64,000 nucleotides of DNA from Clostridiales bacterium (GCA_015058155.1 SVCW01000005.1:1-64000); one strand, 5' to 3'. Positions 52,502 to 60,775 are shown, counted from the first letter of the stretch. A program made the numbers and translations. Notes: a model not told the origin generated them from the letters alone.

Positions 52502-53386
52502 CTATTCCTTATATCCGAAATTACTTAATGCGAAATCGCTGTCACGCCAGTTTTCCTTTACTTTTACCCAGAGTTCAAGGAATACTTTTGTTCCGAGAAG
52601 CGCTTCAATTTCGATTCTCGCATCCTTACCGATACCTTTGAGTTTCTTCCCTTCCTTGCCGATTATGATTCCTTTGTGTGACTTCTTTTCACAATAAATC
52701 ACAGCACCGATTTTTGTAAGCTTTCTGCCTTCTTCGTACTGCTCGATTTCAACAGCTGCTCCATGTGGAATCTCATCATTTAGATAAAGAAGAAGCTTTT
52801 CTCTTATTATTTCACTTACGATGAAACGTTCAGGGTGGTCAGTTACCATATCAGGCGGGAAGTACATAGGACCTTCCTCAACCATGCCTGCAAGTTCATC
52901 TATCAGAAGATCTACGTTCTTACCTTCAAGTGCAGAAGTACCGAAAATCTTTGTAAAAATGCCAAGTTTCTCATACTCTTCATAAATTCTTCTGAATTTA
53001 TCAGGATCAAGAGTATCAATCTTGTTGATAACGAGAATTTTAGGTGTATCTGCCTGTTTCAGCATTTCAAGGATATACTTATCCCCAGGCCCCTTTGAAA
53101 GCTCATCATCGGTAATGAAAATAGTTGCATCAACTTCATGAAAAGTATTCAGTGCAGCTTCTGTCATGAATTCTCCAAGCTTAGTCTTAGGTTTGTGAAT
53201 TCCCGGAGTATCGATGAAAACTATCTGTAATTCTTCGTCCGGACTTGTATATATGCCACGGATTGTATTTCTTGTTGTCTGAGGTTTTGAAGTAGTTATT
53301 GCTATTTTTTCTCCGAGTATTGCATTTAAAAGCGTTGACTTTCCAACGTTTGGTCTTCCTACAATACTGACAAATCCTGATTTCAT
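52502..53386 (-). CDS. era: GTPase Era
   Basis: 294 residues. G1 'GRPNVGKS', G3 'DTPGIHKPK', G4 'NKID', then the C-terminal KH domain with 'GIIIGKEGKKLKGIGKDA'. Era binds the 3' end of 16S rRNA during 30S assembly. It lies 15 bases after the YbeY-Cdd fusion, so 16S 3'-end maturation factors are adjacent. Confidence 0.98.
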   Translation of the reverse strand: MKSGFVSIVGRPNVGKSTLLNAILGEKIAITTSKPQTTRNTIRGIYTSPDEELQIVFIDTPGIHKPKTKLGEFMTEAALNTFHEVDATIFITDDELSKGPGDKYILEMLKQADTPKILVINKIDTLDPDKFRRIYEEYEKLGIFTKIFGTSALEGKNVDLLIDELAGMVEEGPMYFPPDMVTDHPERFIVSEIIREKLLLYLNDEIPHGAAVEIEQYEEGRKLTKIGAVIYCEKKSHKGIIIGKEGKKLKGIGKDARIEIEALLGTKVFLELWVKVKENWRDSDFALSNFGYKE

Positions 53387-53401
53387 TAAACTGTCCTCTC
53401 T

Positions 53402-54349
53402 TTATTCGTGAGCAAGGCGGAAACCTTCAGGAAGGATTTCAGCCATTGTGTACATCTTGATATTTCCTTCGTTGTCGTAACTGATGATTTCAAAATCATC
53501 GTCGCAGAATTCCTTCATAAACTGGCGGCAGATTCCGCAAGGCCATGCGCTGCCACCGCTTGAAACTACTGCGATAGCCTTGAATTCTCTGACACCTTCA
53601 GAAATTGCTTTTACAAAAGCAGTTCTTTCAGCGCAGATAGTACCGCCGTATGATGAATTTTCAACATTTACACCTGTATAAAGAACATTATCCTTTGTAA
53701 GGAGTGCAGCTCCTACCTGATACTTTGAAAACGGTGCATATGCAAGAGGAAGCATCTTTTCTGCCTCCTTTATAAGATCTTCGTGTGAATAATCGCCTTC
53801 TCTTACAATACCGAGTTTTCTCATAATCTTTTCTTCTTTCGCTCTCATGATTTTCTTATCTTCTTCTTCCATATGATCATATCCGAGAAGATGGAAGATG
53901 CTGTGTACGAAAAGATATGTCAATTCTCTTTCGTATGAATGACCGAATTCTTCTGCCTGTTCATGTGCTCTTTCTTCGCAGATTACAACATCACCAAGAA
54001 GAATAAAATCATCATCTTCGTAATCTTCGAAATCCATAAGTTCTTCCTCGATATCTTCTTCAAGTTCATCGAGTTCATCAGGCTCTTCATACTCTTCGTT
54101 TAGCATGTCTGCTTCGTCATAATGGAAATCTTCGAATTCAAACATCGGAAATGAGAGAACATCGGTAACACTATCAACTCCTCTGTGTTCACGATTGAGT
54201 TCTCTGATTTCTTCAGCACTTACAAATGAAACACTGATTTCACTGTTTTCGTAAATATCTTCTTCTTCAAGGCAAAGCGAAGCTGCCTTGTAAAAACGTT
54301 CTGTCCATTCTGCGCTGAGCGCTTCTTCCTTGTTAAATATAAGTCTCAT
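53402..54349 (-). CDS. fusion of endoribonuclease YbeY and cytidine deaminase
   Basis: 315 residues in one reading frame. Residues 1-185 are YbeY with the zinc site H149-x3-H153-x5-H159 (HSIFHLLGYDH). Residues about 188-315 are a homotetrameric-type cytidine deaminase with C239-A-E241 and PCGIC (270-274). An acidic insert of about 45 residues (71-115, mostly Asp/Glu) lies in the YbeY half between LSFPMF and LLGDVVI. In B. subtilis ybeY, dgkA and cdd are separate genes in this order. Here dgkA is gone and the outer two are joined. Both active sites look intact. The start codon overlaps the phoH stop. Confidence 0.9.
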   Translation of the reverse strand: MRLIFNKEEALSAEWTERFYKAASLCLEEEDIYENSEISVSFVSAEEIRELNREHRGVDSVTDVLSFPMFEFEDFHYDEADMLNEEYEEPDELDELEEDIEEELMDFEDYEDDDFILLGDVVICEERAHEQAEEFGHSYERELTYLFVHSIFHLLGYDHMEEEDKKIMRAKEEKIMRKLGIVREGDYSHEDLIKEAEKMLPLAYAPFSKYQVGAALLTKDNVLYTGVNVENSSYGGTICAERTAFVKAISEGVREFKAIAVVSSGGSAWPCGICRQFMKEFCDDDFEIISYDNEGNIKMYTMAEILPEGFRLAHE

Positions 54350-55302
54350 TATTCTTCAAGTGCCTCCGGGTGTTCCTTATAATACTTATCATATGCATTA
54401 ATAATTTTCTTAACAAGCTCGTGACGTACTACATCGACATCTTTGAGATAGCAGAAATCAATATCCTTTACATTTTTAAGAACTTTCTGAGCTTCAATAA
54501 GTCCCGATTTCTTACCTCTTGGAAGGTCAATCTGCGTAATATCACCTGTAATTACAGCCTTTGAACCAAATCCAAGTCTTGTAAGGAACATTTTCATCTG
54601 CTCTCTTGTTGTATTCTGTGCTTCGTCAAGTATGATAAACGAATTGTCAAGCGTACGTCCTCTCATGTATGCAAGAGGCACAACTTCTATCGTCTCTTTT
54701 TCCTTTAACCTGAGCGCAGAATCACGACCGAGTATATCGTACAGCGCATCGTAAAGAGGTCTTAAATACGGATCAACCTTTTCCTGAAGATCGCCAGGAA
54801 GGAATCCGAGACGTTCTCCTGCTTCAACCGCAGGTCTTGCAAGAATAATCTTTTCGACTTCTTTATTTTTATATGCATGAATAGCCATAGCTACTGCAAG
54901 ATAAGTCTTTCCTGTTCCTGCAGGTCCGATACCGAAAACGATATCTTTTTTTCTTATACTATCCGCATAACTTTTTTGTCCGAGAGTCTTCGGCTTGATT
55001 GGTTTTCCCATATGAGTGAAGCAGAGTATTTCTTTGTTTATATCGCTTCCCTTATATGACATCCCTGCTTCCGCAAGACTTATAACGTAATTAATTTTCT
55101 GAGTATCGAGTTTTTCTCCGCTTTCAAGCATTTTAATAAGCTCTTCAAGCACCTTTTCGGCTGCGGCAGAATTATCTCCATACACTATAAGTTCACTTCC
55201 GCGTTCAATAATCTCTACACCAAAATGCTTTTCAATAATTTTCACATTGTGATCGAGATTGCCAAACAAAGCCGCTCTGTCAAACTGGCTGTTCACTACC
55301 AT
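54349..55302 (-). CDS. phoH: PhoH-like ATPase
   Basis: 317 residues, with 'GPAGTGKTYLAVAMAIHAY' (Walker A) near residue 128 and 'FIILDEAQNTTREQMKMFLT' (Walker B) near residue 222, after an N-terminal RNA-binding-like region. The family is a predicted RNA helicase/ATPase, consistently next to ybeY. AGGAGA precedes the ATG. The 5' end overlaps yqfD by 23 bases. Confidence 0.94.
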   Translation of the reverse strand: MVVNSQFDRAALFGNLDHNVKIIEKHFGVEIIERGSELIVYGDNSAAAEKVLEELIKMLESGEKLDTQKINYVISLAEAGMSYKGSDINKEILCFTHMGKPIKPKTLGQKSYADSIRKKDIVFGIGPAGTGKTYLAVAMAIHAYKNKEVEKIILARPAVEAGERLGFLPGDLQEKVDPYLRPLYDALYDILGRDSALRLKEKETIEVVPLAYMRGRTLDNSFIILDEAQNTTREQMKMFLTRLGFGSKAVITGDITQIDLPRGKKSGLIEAQKVLKNVKDIDFCYLKDVDVVRHELVKKIINAYDKYYKEHPEALEE

Positions 55303-56362
55303 TCATGATCTCCTGTTTTATTCCTATTTTCTCCAGTGTCTCCAAAAATACACTCACTTCTATTTTACTTTCTTTCACTTCAAAATTCAAATCTTTCTTT
55401 GTCAGTTTGGCACTTTCAGGTGCGTTTTCTTCAAGATATTTGCGTATTTCTCTATCGGCTACTCTTTTCACAAAATCATATTCATTTTCACCGTTTTGAA
55501 AAGTTGCAGACACCTCATTTTCATCACTCATACTATCGATGATTCCGGGTATAATTGTAAACGTAAGTCTGTGAGGAACATATATTTCGACCTCTCCTTC
55601 AGCATGTACATATCGTTCCTTCGGAATCGTTTCAGGATCATCAAACGTTGTACTGTTTATAGGCATAACACCACTAATAATCACATCTCCGACATTTACG
55701 TATTCCCCGTCTTCAAACATCCGTATTCCACTTTCAGGAAGAATTTTCGCAATATATCCACTCTTGTCAGCTATTATGTTGCAAGGATATGTCTCTTTGG
55801 GTTCGCCTTCATTATCATTTCCTTCTACAATCGTAACTTCACCCGTTGTTCCTTTATATTCGATCCCAACCCAGCTGATATTATCGAGTTCATTATAGAG
55901 ATGAAGTTTTACAGCATTTAACTGATCTTTACTCGTAAGCTTTCTGCTTCCTTCAGTAAAACTGACTTCTTCAAGAACTTCTCTTATTTCCTCCTCGGTA
56001 TATTTTTCAAAACCATAGATACTTATTTCATCCAGAAAAAGGCTCTGATAATAAACGATAATAAAAAATAGTGCCAGTCCTGAAATAGTAGCCTTCCTAA
56101 GCCTCAGGCTCCTGAAAAACGGAGCAATTCCTTTTTCATTCAAAACTGTCACTCTATATTTGTTTCCACATATTCTTTTTACTTTTTGGAAATCATCCAC
56201 CTTTATAAAAAGTACAACTTCCGTATCTGAAACATATAAAATATCGTGCATTTCTATCCTTTTGGAAAGCATCTCCGAGATAACCTTATGGAGTCCGAAT
56301 CCTTCAATTCTGACCTTTGTATTCCATGCCGTAAAACTGTATTTCCTTGATTTCACCTTCAA
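55280..56362 (-). CDS. yqfD: sporulation protein YqfD
   Basis: 360 residues. A short cytoplasmic part with 'WNTKVRIEGFGLHK', one membrane segment (about 92-110, ATISGLALFFIIVYYQSLFL) and a large extracytoplasmic region with 'ISWVGIEYKGTTGEVTIVE' and 'NIIADKSGYIAKI', both YqfD hallmarks. In B. subtilis it is a sigma-E gene needed for efficient sporulation. I place the start at TTG (56362), six bases after AAAGGA inside yqfC. A GTG two codons on is possible but is spaced worse. Confidence 0.88.
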   Translation of the reverse strand: MKVKSRKYSFTAWNTKVRIEGFGLHKVISEMLSKRIEMHDILYVSDTEVVLFIKVDDFQKVKRICGNKYRVTVLNEKGIAPFFRSLRLRKATISGLALFFIIVYYQSLFLDEISIYGFEKYTEEEIREVLEEVSFTEGSRKLTSKDQLNAVKLHLYNELDNISWVGIEYKGTTGEVTIVEGNDNEGEPKETYPCNIIADKSGYIAKILPESGIRMFEDGEYVNVGDVIISGVMPINSTTFDDPETIPKERYVHAEGEVEIYVPHRLTFTIIPGIIDSMSDENEVSATFQNGENEYDFVKRVADREIRKYLEENAPESAKLTKKDLNFEVKESKIEVSVFLETLEKIGIKQEIMNGSEQPV

Positions 56363-56567
56363 TCAGCATCCTTTCACAAGCAAGCTCTTTTATAAACAAT
56401 TTAGCGCCTGAAAGCGCAAGAAAACTCTTACCACTTTTTACAACTATCTGCGTATCAGTAACGATTTCAACACGCTTGACACTATCTACTACAATCGTAT
56501 CACCACAGACAAGAATTCTCGGAATATGCTCCGCAAAATCAAACAGAAGCTCTTCTCTGAAACTCAT
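56304..56567 (-). CDS. yqfC: sporulation protein YqfC (YabP family)
   Basis: 87 residues, beta-rich YabP/YqfC fold with 'HIPRILVCGDTIVVDSVKRV' near residue 14 and 'ALSGAKLFIKELACERMLIE' near residue 51. It pairs with yqfD in nearly all endospore formers, and the two overlap here by 59 bases. GAGGTGG precedes the ATG. A possible sigma-E-like promoter lies just upstream, overlapping the yqeY terminator. Confidence 0.9.
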   Translation of the reverse strand: MSFREELLFDFAEHIPRILVCGDTIVVDSVKRVEIVTDTQIVVKSGKSFLALSGAKLFIKELACERMLIEGEIKEIQFYGMEYKGQN

Positions 56568-56583
56568 ATAACCACCTCAAGGA

Positions 56584-56612
56584 AGTATATGCACTACAAA
56601 AAGAAAAAAGAC
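56584..56612 (-). promoter_or_regulatory. possible sigma-E-like promoter for yqfC
   Basis: GTCTTTT (56612-56606), 14-nt spacer, CATATACT (56591-56584) on the minus strand. The -10 is close to the sigma-E pattern CATACAnT; the -35 is weaker. It overlaps the T-tract of the yqeY terminator. Confidence 0.3.
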
Positions 56613-56632
56613 CCGAAGATTATCTTCGAGTC
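56600..56632 (-). terminator. intrinsic terminator after yqeY
   Basis: GACTCGAAGAT (56632 side) pairs with ATCTTCGGGTC (ending 56610) on the minus strand, with one wobble or mismatch, followed by TTTTTTC and more T. It separates rpsU-yqeY from the sporulation pair. Confidence 0.85.
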
Positions 56633-56647
56633 TATAAGTATCATGTT

Positions 56648-57097
56648 TTATGAAAGGAATGCTTCAACGACTTTCTTAACTTCGCCGCCGTCTGCAACTC
56701 CCTTTACCTTGCCCATAACAGCACCGATGAGTTTTCCCATGTTCTGCTTTCCGCCTTCGATACCCATTGCTGCGGCAGTTTCCTTAACCACTTCAAGGAT
56801 TTCATCAGCAGTAAGCTGCTTTGGCAGATAGGCCATAAGAACTTCAATCTCAGCCTTATATGCATCTAAAAGATCTGTTCTTCCCGCTTTTTCGAAATCA
56901 GCGAGAGCATCTTTTCTCATCTTCACCTGCTTAGCGATGATGCCTGTAACGCCTTCATCGTCAAGTTCAGTTCCTCTGTTATCGACTTCATACTGCTTGA
57001 TAGCAGCACGAGCAAGATTTATTGTATTCTTTCTGACTTCATCTTTAGCTTTCATAGCTTCCTTGAAGTCTTCAGTTAATCTTTCTTTTAAGGTCAC
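56648..57097 (-). CDS. yqeY: GatB/YqeY domain-containing protein
   Basis: 149 residues, typical size, beginning 'TLKERLTEDFKEAMKAKDEV' and containing 'GKLIGAVMGKVKGVADGGEV', both strong family markers. YqeY resembles the tRNA-binding tail of GatB but occurs alone; its role is not established. The start is GTG with AGAGGTG upstream; no ATG is available near the family's usual start. It follows rpsU by 36 bases, the usual pairing. Confidence 0.93.
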   Translation of the reverse strand: MTLKERLTEDFKEAMKAKDEVRKNTINLARAAIKQYEVDNRGTELDDEGVTGIIAKQVKMRKDALADFEKAGRTDLLDAYKAEIEVLMAYLPKQLTADEILEVVKETAAAMGIEGGKQNMGKLIGAVMGKVKGVADGGEVKKVVEAFLS

Positions 57098-57133
57098 TTA
57101 AAACACCTCTTTTTGTCCCAGAATTAATTAAAA

Positions 57134-57313
57134 TTAATACTTCTTAGCCTTTTTTCTAGCTGCTTCGGACTTCTTCTTTCTTCTTACGCTTGGCTTTTCG
57201 TAATGTTCTCTCTTTCTAAGCTCAGACATTACTCCATCTCTAGCGCATGATCTCTTAAATCTCTTAAGAGCGCTTTCTAAACTTTCGTTTTCTCTTACGA
57301 TTACCTGTGCCAT
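57134..57313 (-). CDS. rpsU: 30S ribosomal protein S21
   Basis: 59 residues. It starts [19 protein letters not shown] and ends in the expected Lys/Arg-rich tail ([16 protein letters not shown]). The CARDGV segment typical of S21 is present. It is small enough to be missed by length cut-offs. GGAGGTGAG precedes the ATG, and a strong promoter lies upstream. It heads rpsU-yqeY. Confidence 0.97.
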   Translation of the reverse strand: MAQVIVRENESLESALKRFKRSCARDGVMSELRKREHYEKPSVRRKKKSEAARKKAKKY

Positions 57314-57387
57314 TTATGAACTCACCTCCTGCCGTATAGAAATCAGTTAGATGCTATTAACAGATCATTTGCATACTTAACATAAGC

Positions 57388-57416
57388 ATTATACTATCAA
57401 TTGTCCCATTAGGCAA
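57388..57416 (-). promoter_or_regulatory. promoter for rpsU-yqeY
   Basis: TTGCCT (57416-57411), 17-nt spacer, TATAAT (57393-57388) on the minus strand, about 75 bases before the rpsU start. Confidence 0.75.
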
Positions 57417-57424
57417 GGAGTTTT

Positions 57425-58402
57425 TTAGTTATCTTCCGGAATTTTTTCTCCACGAAGTTTTGCCCTTCTTATTGCCTCTTTTTCCGCTTCTTCCTTTGCC
57501 TGTTCATCAGTCAAAAAACGTATTCTGGCACCTCTCGGTGTTCTGAAATTAGTAAGAAAAGCAACAGCATTAAGGATCGGAACCAGATCGTCTTCAGTAT
57601 ACTTGCCCTGAAACTCACCTTTTTCAAACCATGTAATATACTTATTGAACTGTTTCTTTCCAAACTGGTTTTCTTCCTTTTCAACATAAACGAAAAGCGA
57701 GTTTACAAGGAACGAAAACAGATTAAGAAAAACATTGTTTCCAAGCTCTTCCAGACTTCCGCTTGCCTTCACGGCTCTCTTGATTGTCCTGTTTTGTTCA
57801 CCGACAAGCAGATACTGCGTAAAGGGATCATTCACGAATTCACGCATCATTTTTTCTATATCTTCTTCCTGCATATCTTCCGTAAACGATGGATGTACCT
57901 GAAAAGCTGATATCTTCTTTACATCATCAGACGGTTCATACATAAGTGAAACAAGCCACTTATTAAGTCTTTCTTCTGCTTTTAACTTTCTGAAAATCTT
58001 TAGTGACAGAAGCGAAGGATTCATTACTTTTACTTCTATCGTATTACCTTCTTCATCCTGATACACAGCAACATCATCAAAGATTTTACGAATAGCCATA
58101 AGCTGCTCTTCCAAAGATATATCGCTTATAAGATTGAGCGTCTCAATATCATCAATATAAAGTGCGACATGTTCATCTGATGCATCTTCCGGAATCTTCA
58201 GCGCATAAAATGAAAGTGCATGCTGAATATTTATATAATTAACGATGATATCTTCTATTTCTTCAGTGTTTCTGCTCACACCGAGTCTTTCGGCTTCTTC
58301 AGCTCCATCAAAAAGCTTCTCAAAAGATACTCGCTGGATTCTTTCATATGAATTGTAATCTCTTAGTGACGCAATTTTTTTAAGTTCAACTTTTTTAAGC
58401 AT
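57425..58402 (-). CDS. unrecognised 325-residue protein
   Basis: I do not recognise a family. It has no signal peptide or membrane segment and is mostly charged and helical. A central segment 'NNVFLNLFSFLVNSLFVYVE' is hydrophobic and 'FLTNFRTPRGARIRFL' is near the C-terminus. The last 30 residues are Glu/Lys/Arg-rich. The stop codon is nine bases from the rpsU promoter -35, and I see no terminator hairpin after it. GGGGGA/AAGG lies before the ATG. It probably shares a promoter with the 68-residue gene 30 bases upstream. Confidence 0.75.
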   Translation of the reverse strand: MLKKVELKKIASLRDYNSYERIQRVSFEKLFDGAEEAERLGVSRNTEEIEDIIVNYINIQHALSFYALKIPEDASDEHVALYIDDIETLNLISDISLEEQLMAIRKIFDDVAVYQDEEGNTIEVKVMNPSLLSLKIFRKLKAEERLNKWLVSLMYEPSDDVKKISAFQVHPSFTEDMQEEDIEKMMREFVNDPFTQYLLVGEQNRTIKRAVKASGSLEELGNNVFLNLFSFLVNSLFVYVEKEENQFGKKQFNKYITWFEKGEFQGKYTEDDLVPILNAVAFLTNFRTPRGARIRFLTDEQAKEEAEKEAIRRAKLRGEKIPEDN

Positions 58403-58432
58403 GCCTTATCGTCCCCCTTAATTATGAAAAAA

Positions 58433-58639
58433 CTATCGCATCATACGTTCAGCAACTCTCTTTGCAGTTTCAAAATCTTTTTTCTTAACGAATATCTGAT
58501 ACTTTACGATTCCGGCAGATTCATCTTTTGCAACGTTTGTCGTATGTTTAATCTGAGAACCTTTAAGTGCATAACACACTGAATAAAAACTCTGTGCATC
58601 AAAAGTACTTACTAATTCAACATTTCCTAAACCGAACAT
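58433..58639 (-). CDS. small conserved-looking protein, possibly DUF2007-like
   Basis: 68 residues. The pattern 'VELVSTFDAQSFYSVCYALK' followed by 'KYQIFVKKKDFETAKRVAER' resembles the alpha-beta ferredoxin-like fold of DUF2007 or signal-transducing modules, but the match is by eye. GGAGTAG precedes the ATG. It has an extended -10 promoter and a cluster of GACAATTT repeats upstream, so it may be regulated together with the following 325-residue gene. Confidence 0.7.
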   Translation of the reverse strand: MFGLGNVELVSTFDAQSFYSVCYALKGSQIKHTTNVAKDESAGIVKYQIFVKKKDFETAKRVAERMMR

Positions 58640-58673
58640 TTCTCTACTCCTTTAAATTTCCTCTGGTGCTACC

Positions 58674-58701
58674 ATTTTAACATATATTTACATTAAAGCA
58701 A
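58674..58701 (-). promoter_or_regulatory. promoter for the 58433-58639 gene
   Basis: TTGCTT (58701-58696), 16-nt spacer, TAAAAT (58679-58674) on the minus strand, with TGT directly before the -10 (extended -10). Confidence 0.55.
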
Positions 58702-58703
58702 TT

Positions 58704-58755
58704 GACAATTTATTAAATAAGTATTAAATTGTCAGAAAATTCTTTTCAAATTGTC
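58704..58755. repeat. three copies of GACAATTT/AAATTGTC upstream of the promoter
   Basis: GACAATTTA at 58704-58712 and TAAATTGTC at 58725-58733 are exact inverted copies; a third AAATTGTC lies at 58748-58755. All are upstream of the -35, where activator sites are usual. Confidence 0.45.
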
Positions 58756-58768
58756 ATCTATAACAAAC

Positions 58769-58798
58769 AACCTCGGTAAGGTTATTCCTACCGAGGTT
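58769..58798 (-). terminator. hairpin terminator after the lipoprotein gene
   Basis: AACCTCGGTA (58769-58778) pairs with TACCGAGGTT (58789-58798), with two further pairs around a bulged base. The T content after it on the minus strand is moderate (TTGTTTGTT); on the plus strand TTTTAT follows. Confidence 0.65.
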
Positions 58799-58826
58799 TT
58801 ATATTATCCCCTTTTAAGTTAATTTC

Positions 58827-59237
58827 TTAATATCCCCATGTCTGGAGTTTCCAATCCTCGCCTCCACTTTTTGTGAGGATCCACTGCCAGTTACTGTAGG
58901 TGCTATCGGGCTCGAAACTACCGTCCCCGCCTGAAGAATCAACATAAAACTCTGAAATCAGAATGATTGCTTTTTCGTCGTTATACTGTTCTGCCCATTC
59001 ATCGGCTGCTTCGAGCGATTTTTCTTCCTTAAATTCAAGGTTCTTTAGTTCACATCCCCTGAATTCTTTTTTGAAGTACTTTTCAACAACGTCCATTGCT
59101 GAAATTACTTCTTCTTCGGAGTAAAAGTCACTTTCATCTAGCCTTCTGCCGTATGTTGAAACGTCTCCACCGCTGCCGCAGGCTACAAGTGAAAATACGA
59201 TGACTGCTACTAATGTAAATGCAATTAGTCTTTTCAT
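58827..59237 (-). CDS. small lipoprotein of unknown function
   Basis: 136 residues. The signal peptide ends in the lipobox LVAC (Cys about residue 20), followed by a Gly/Ser linker and a compact acidic domain with 'SEEEVISAMDVVEKYFKKEF' and 'WQWILTKSGGEDWKLQTWGY'. The fold resembles small NTF2-like extracytoplasmic domains (DUF4829-like), by eye only. It stands alone between two terminators with AAAGGAG before the ATG and an extended -10 promoter. Confidence 0.8.
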   Translation of the reverse strand: MKRLIAFTLVAVIVFSLVACGSGGDVSTYGRRLDESDFYSEEEVISAMDVVEKYFKKEFRGCELKNLEFKEEKSLEAADEWAEQYNDEKAIILISEFYVDSSGGDGSFEPDSTYSNWQWILTKSGGEDWKLQTWGY

Positions 59238-59268
59238 TTTTAATCTCCTTTCATCCCCTTCTGATTAC

Positions 59269-59277
59269 ATTATATCA
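59269..59277 (-). promoter_or_regulatory. extended -10 promoter for the lipoprotein gene
   Basis: TGA-TATAAT (59277-59269) on the minus strand, about 30 bases before the start codon; the -35 region (TTTTTG) is poor. Confidence 0.45.
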
Positions 59278-59369
59278 CCGCTCTATCAATACAAAAAATT
59301 AACAAATTATTAATTCTCATTTTCGCAAGTAAACATTTTTGAATAATGCTATTATCTACCACTATTACA

Positions 59370-59400
59370 ATAAAAAACCCCGGTATTTAATACCAGGGTT
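59370..59400 (-). terminator. intrinsic terminator after the MFS transporter gene
   Basis: AACCCTGGTAT (59400 side) pairs with ATACCGGGGTT (ending 59376) on the minus strand, followed by TTTTATTG. Confidence 0.85.
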
Positions 59401-59407
59401 ATAAGCT

Positions 59408-60688
59408 CTATTTTTCGTCGATTTCCTTGATTACCATCTTTCTCTTTCCTGCGAGGCACTTCTTGTTGTGATCCATTGCAAAGAGTGCGTTTAAGATACC
59501 AACTACGCATACTGCGATAAGAGTGATGAAGATGTATGTGTAACCCTGATTGCCATAAGCATCGAGCCATGTTCCGAATACTGCCGGCCAGAGTCCGTCA
59601 ACAAGGTCACCTGACATTGATCCGAGTCCAACTGCTGTTCCGAGAACTGTCGGATGAATGTGAAGTTCTCTGATGATTGAGTAAGTAACAGCGTAGAGCG
59701 CAAATACTACAAGTGATGGAAGTACTGAGTAAATGCATACGAGTGTAACATTTGAATTAGGTCCGAATGTGAAAGGAACTACAAACATTACTGCTGAAAT
59801 TGTAAATGCTACGATATACCACTTTGATGTTGATTTGAATACCTTGTCAGCCATGAAACCGCCGAGAGGAGCTACTACCATTGCACCGTAGTTTCTGAGT
59901 ACGGCAAATACTGATGAAGCGTCAGGGTCGATTCCGATAACATCAATTAAGTATGGGTTGAAGTATGAAACGTTTGAATAAAGTGTATAAGTTGTGAAAT
60001 ATGCAAAGAAGATTACATAAGTTCCAGGCCACTTTACAACGTACTTGATGTACTTGAGCTTGATAGGTTCGTCACCTTCCATAGCTTCGCCTCTTGCAAT
60101 CTTGTCCTTTTCACTGTCAAGGAAGAGAACTACAAGAATAGTTGCGAGAAGTGTGATAAGTCCGATTGAGATAACTGCTCCGCGGAATCCGAAATGCTGG
60201 CTTACCCAGAGAGGGATAGCGTTTCCTGCTGCGCCTGCAAGACCATTGATAAGGTAATAAGTTCCGTATGAGTTACCTGCACTTTCAGCTGAGCCAAGGC
60301 TGTTGATGTACTTTATGAGCGCTGCCCAGTAAGGCATCATAACGATTGGCTGTAAGATCCAGATAACAACTGCTGTTGCGTATGAAGTTACAAAAGCAGC
60401 ATAAATGAATGTGAGCGCTGTAATACCGCTTATAGCGACAACGATAATCTTCTTTGCGTCAAACTTGTCAGCAAAATAAGCGCCGGGGATAGTTGTTGCA
60501 AAGTAAGAAATCGAGCAGTATGTATTGAGCATACCGAGCTGCTGGTTTGTACAATCAAATGCTGTGATCATCTGATCATAGAATACATAGCGGAGATACA
60601 TAAGAATATAGATTGTACCGCCCATGATTCCGAGTGAAAGAAGCGAAAGATTATATCTGAGCTTCTTGTTCTTAATAGGTACTGTCAT
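59408..60688 (-). CDS. major facilitator superfamily transporter
   Basis: 426 residues from the ATG at 60688 with GGAGG upstream; an ATG 24 bases earlier would precede that ribosome site. About twelve hydrophobic helices. The cytoplasmic loop motifs are 'GAYFADKFDAKKI' (after TM2) and 'GGFMADKVFKST' (after TM8), typical MFS motif A. A central loop with 'SEKDKIARGEAMEGDEPIKL' separates the halves. The substrate is unknown; the layout resembles organic-anion or sugar-phosphate type carriers. It is a single-gene unit with its own near-consensus promoter and terminator. Confidence 0.9.
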   Translation of the reverse strand: MTVPIKNKKLRYNLSLLSLGIMGGTIYILMYLRYVFYDQMITAFDCTNQQLGMLNTYCSISYFATTIPGAYFADKFDAKKIIVVAISGITALTFIYAAFVTSYATAVVIWILQPIVMMPYWAALIKYINSLGSAESAGNSYGTYYLINGLAGAAGNAIPLWVSQHFGFRGAVISIGLITLLATILVVLFLDSEKDKIARGEAMEGDEPIKLKYIKYVVKWPGTYVIFFAYFTTYTLYSNVSYFNPYLIDVIGIDPDASSVFAVLRNYGAMVVAPLGGFMADKVFKSTSKWYIVAFTISAVMFVVPFTFGPNSNVTLVCIYSVLPSLVVFALYAVTYSIIRELHIHPTVLGTAVGLGSMSGDLVDGLWPAVFGTWLDAYGNQGYTYIFITLIAVCVVGILNALFAMDHNKKCLAGKRKMVIKEIDEK

Positions 60689-60775
60689 AATAATTCCTCC
60701 AAGAAACTGCATTTATTGCAAAAAATAAAAGGAAATAACGATCTGAACTCGCCATTTCCAATTACCCACAAAATA

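Noticed and set aside
55259..55921. 220-codon open frame on the plus strand opposite yqfD/phoH
   Set aside because: Phe/Tyr/Ile-rich translation typical of the complement of a charged coding region; no ribosome site.
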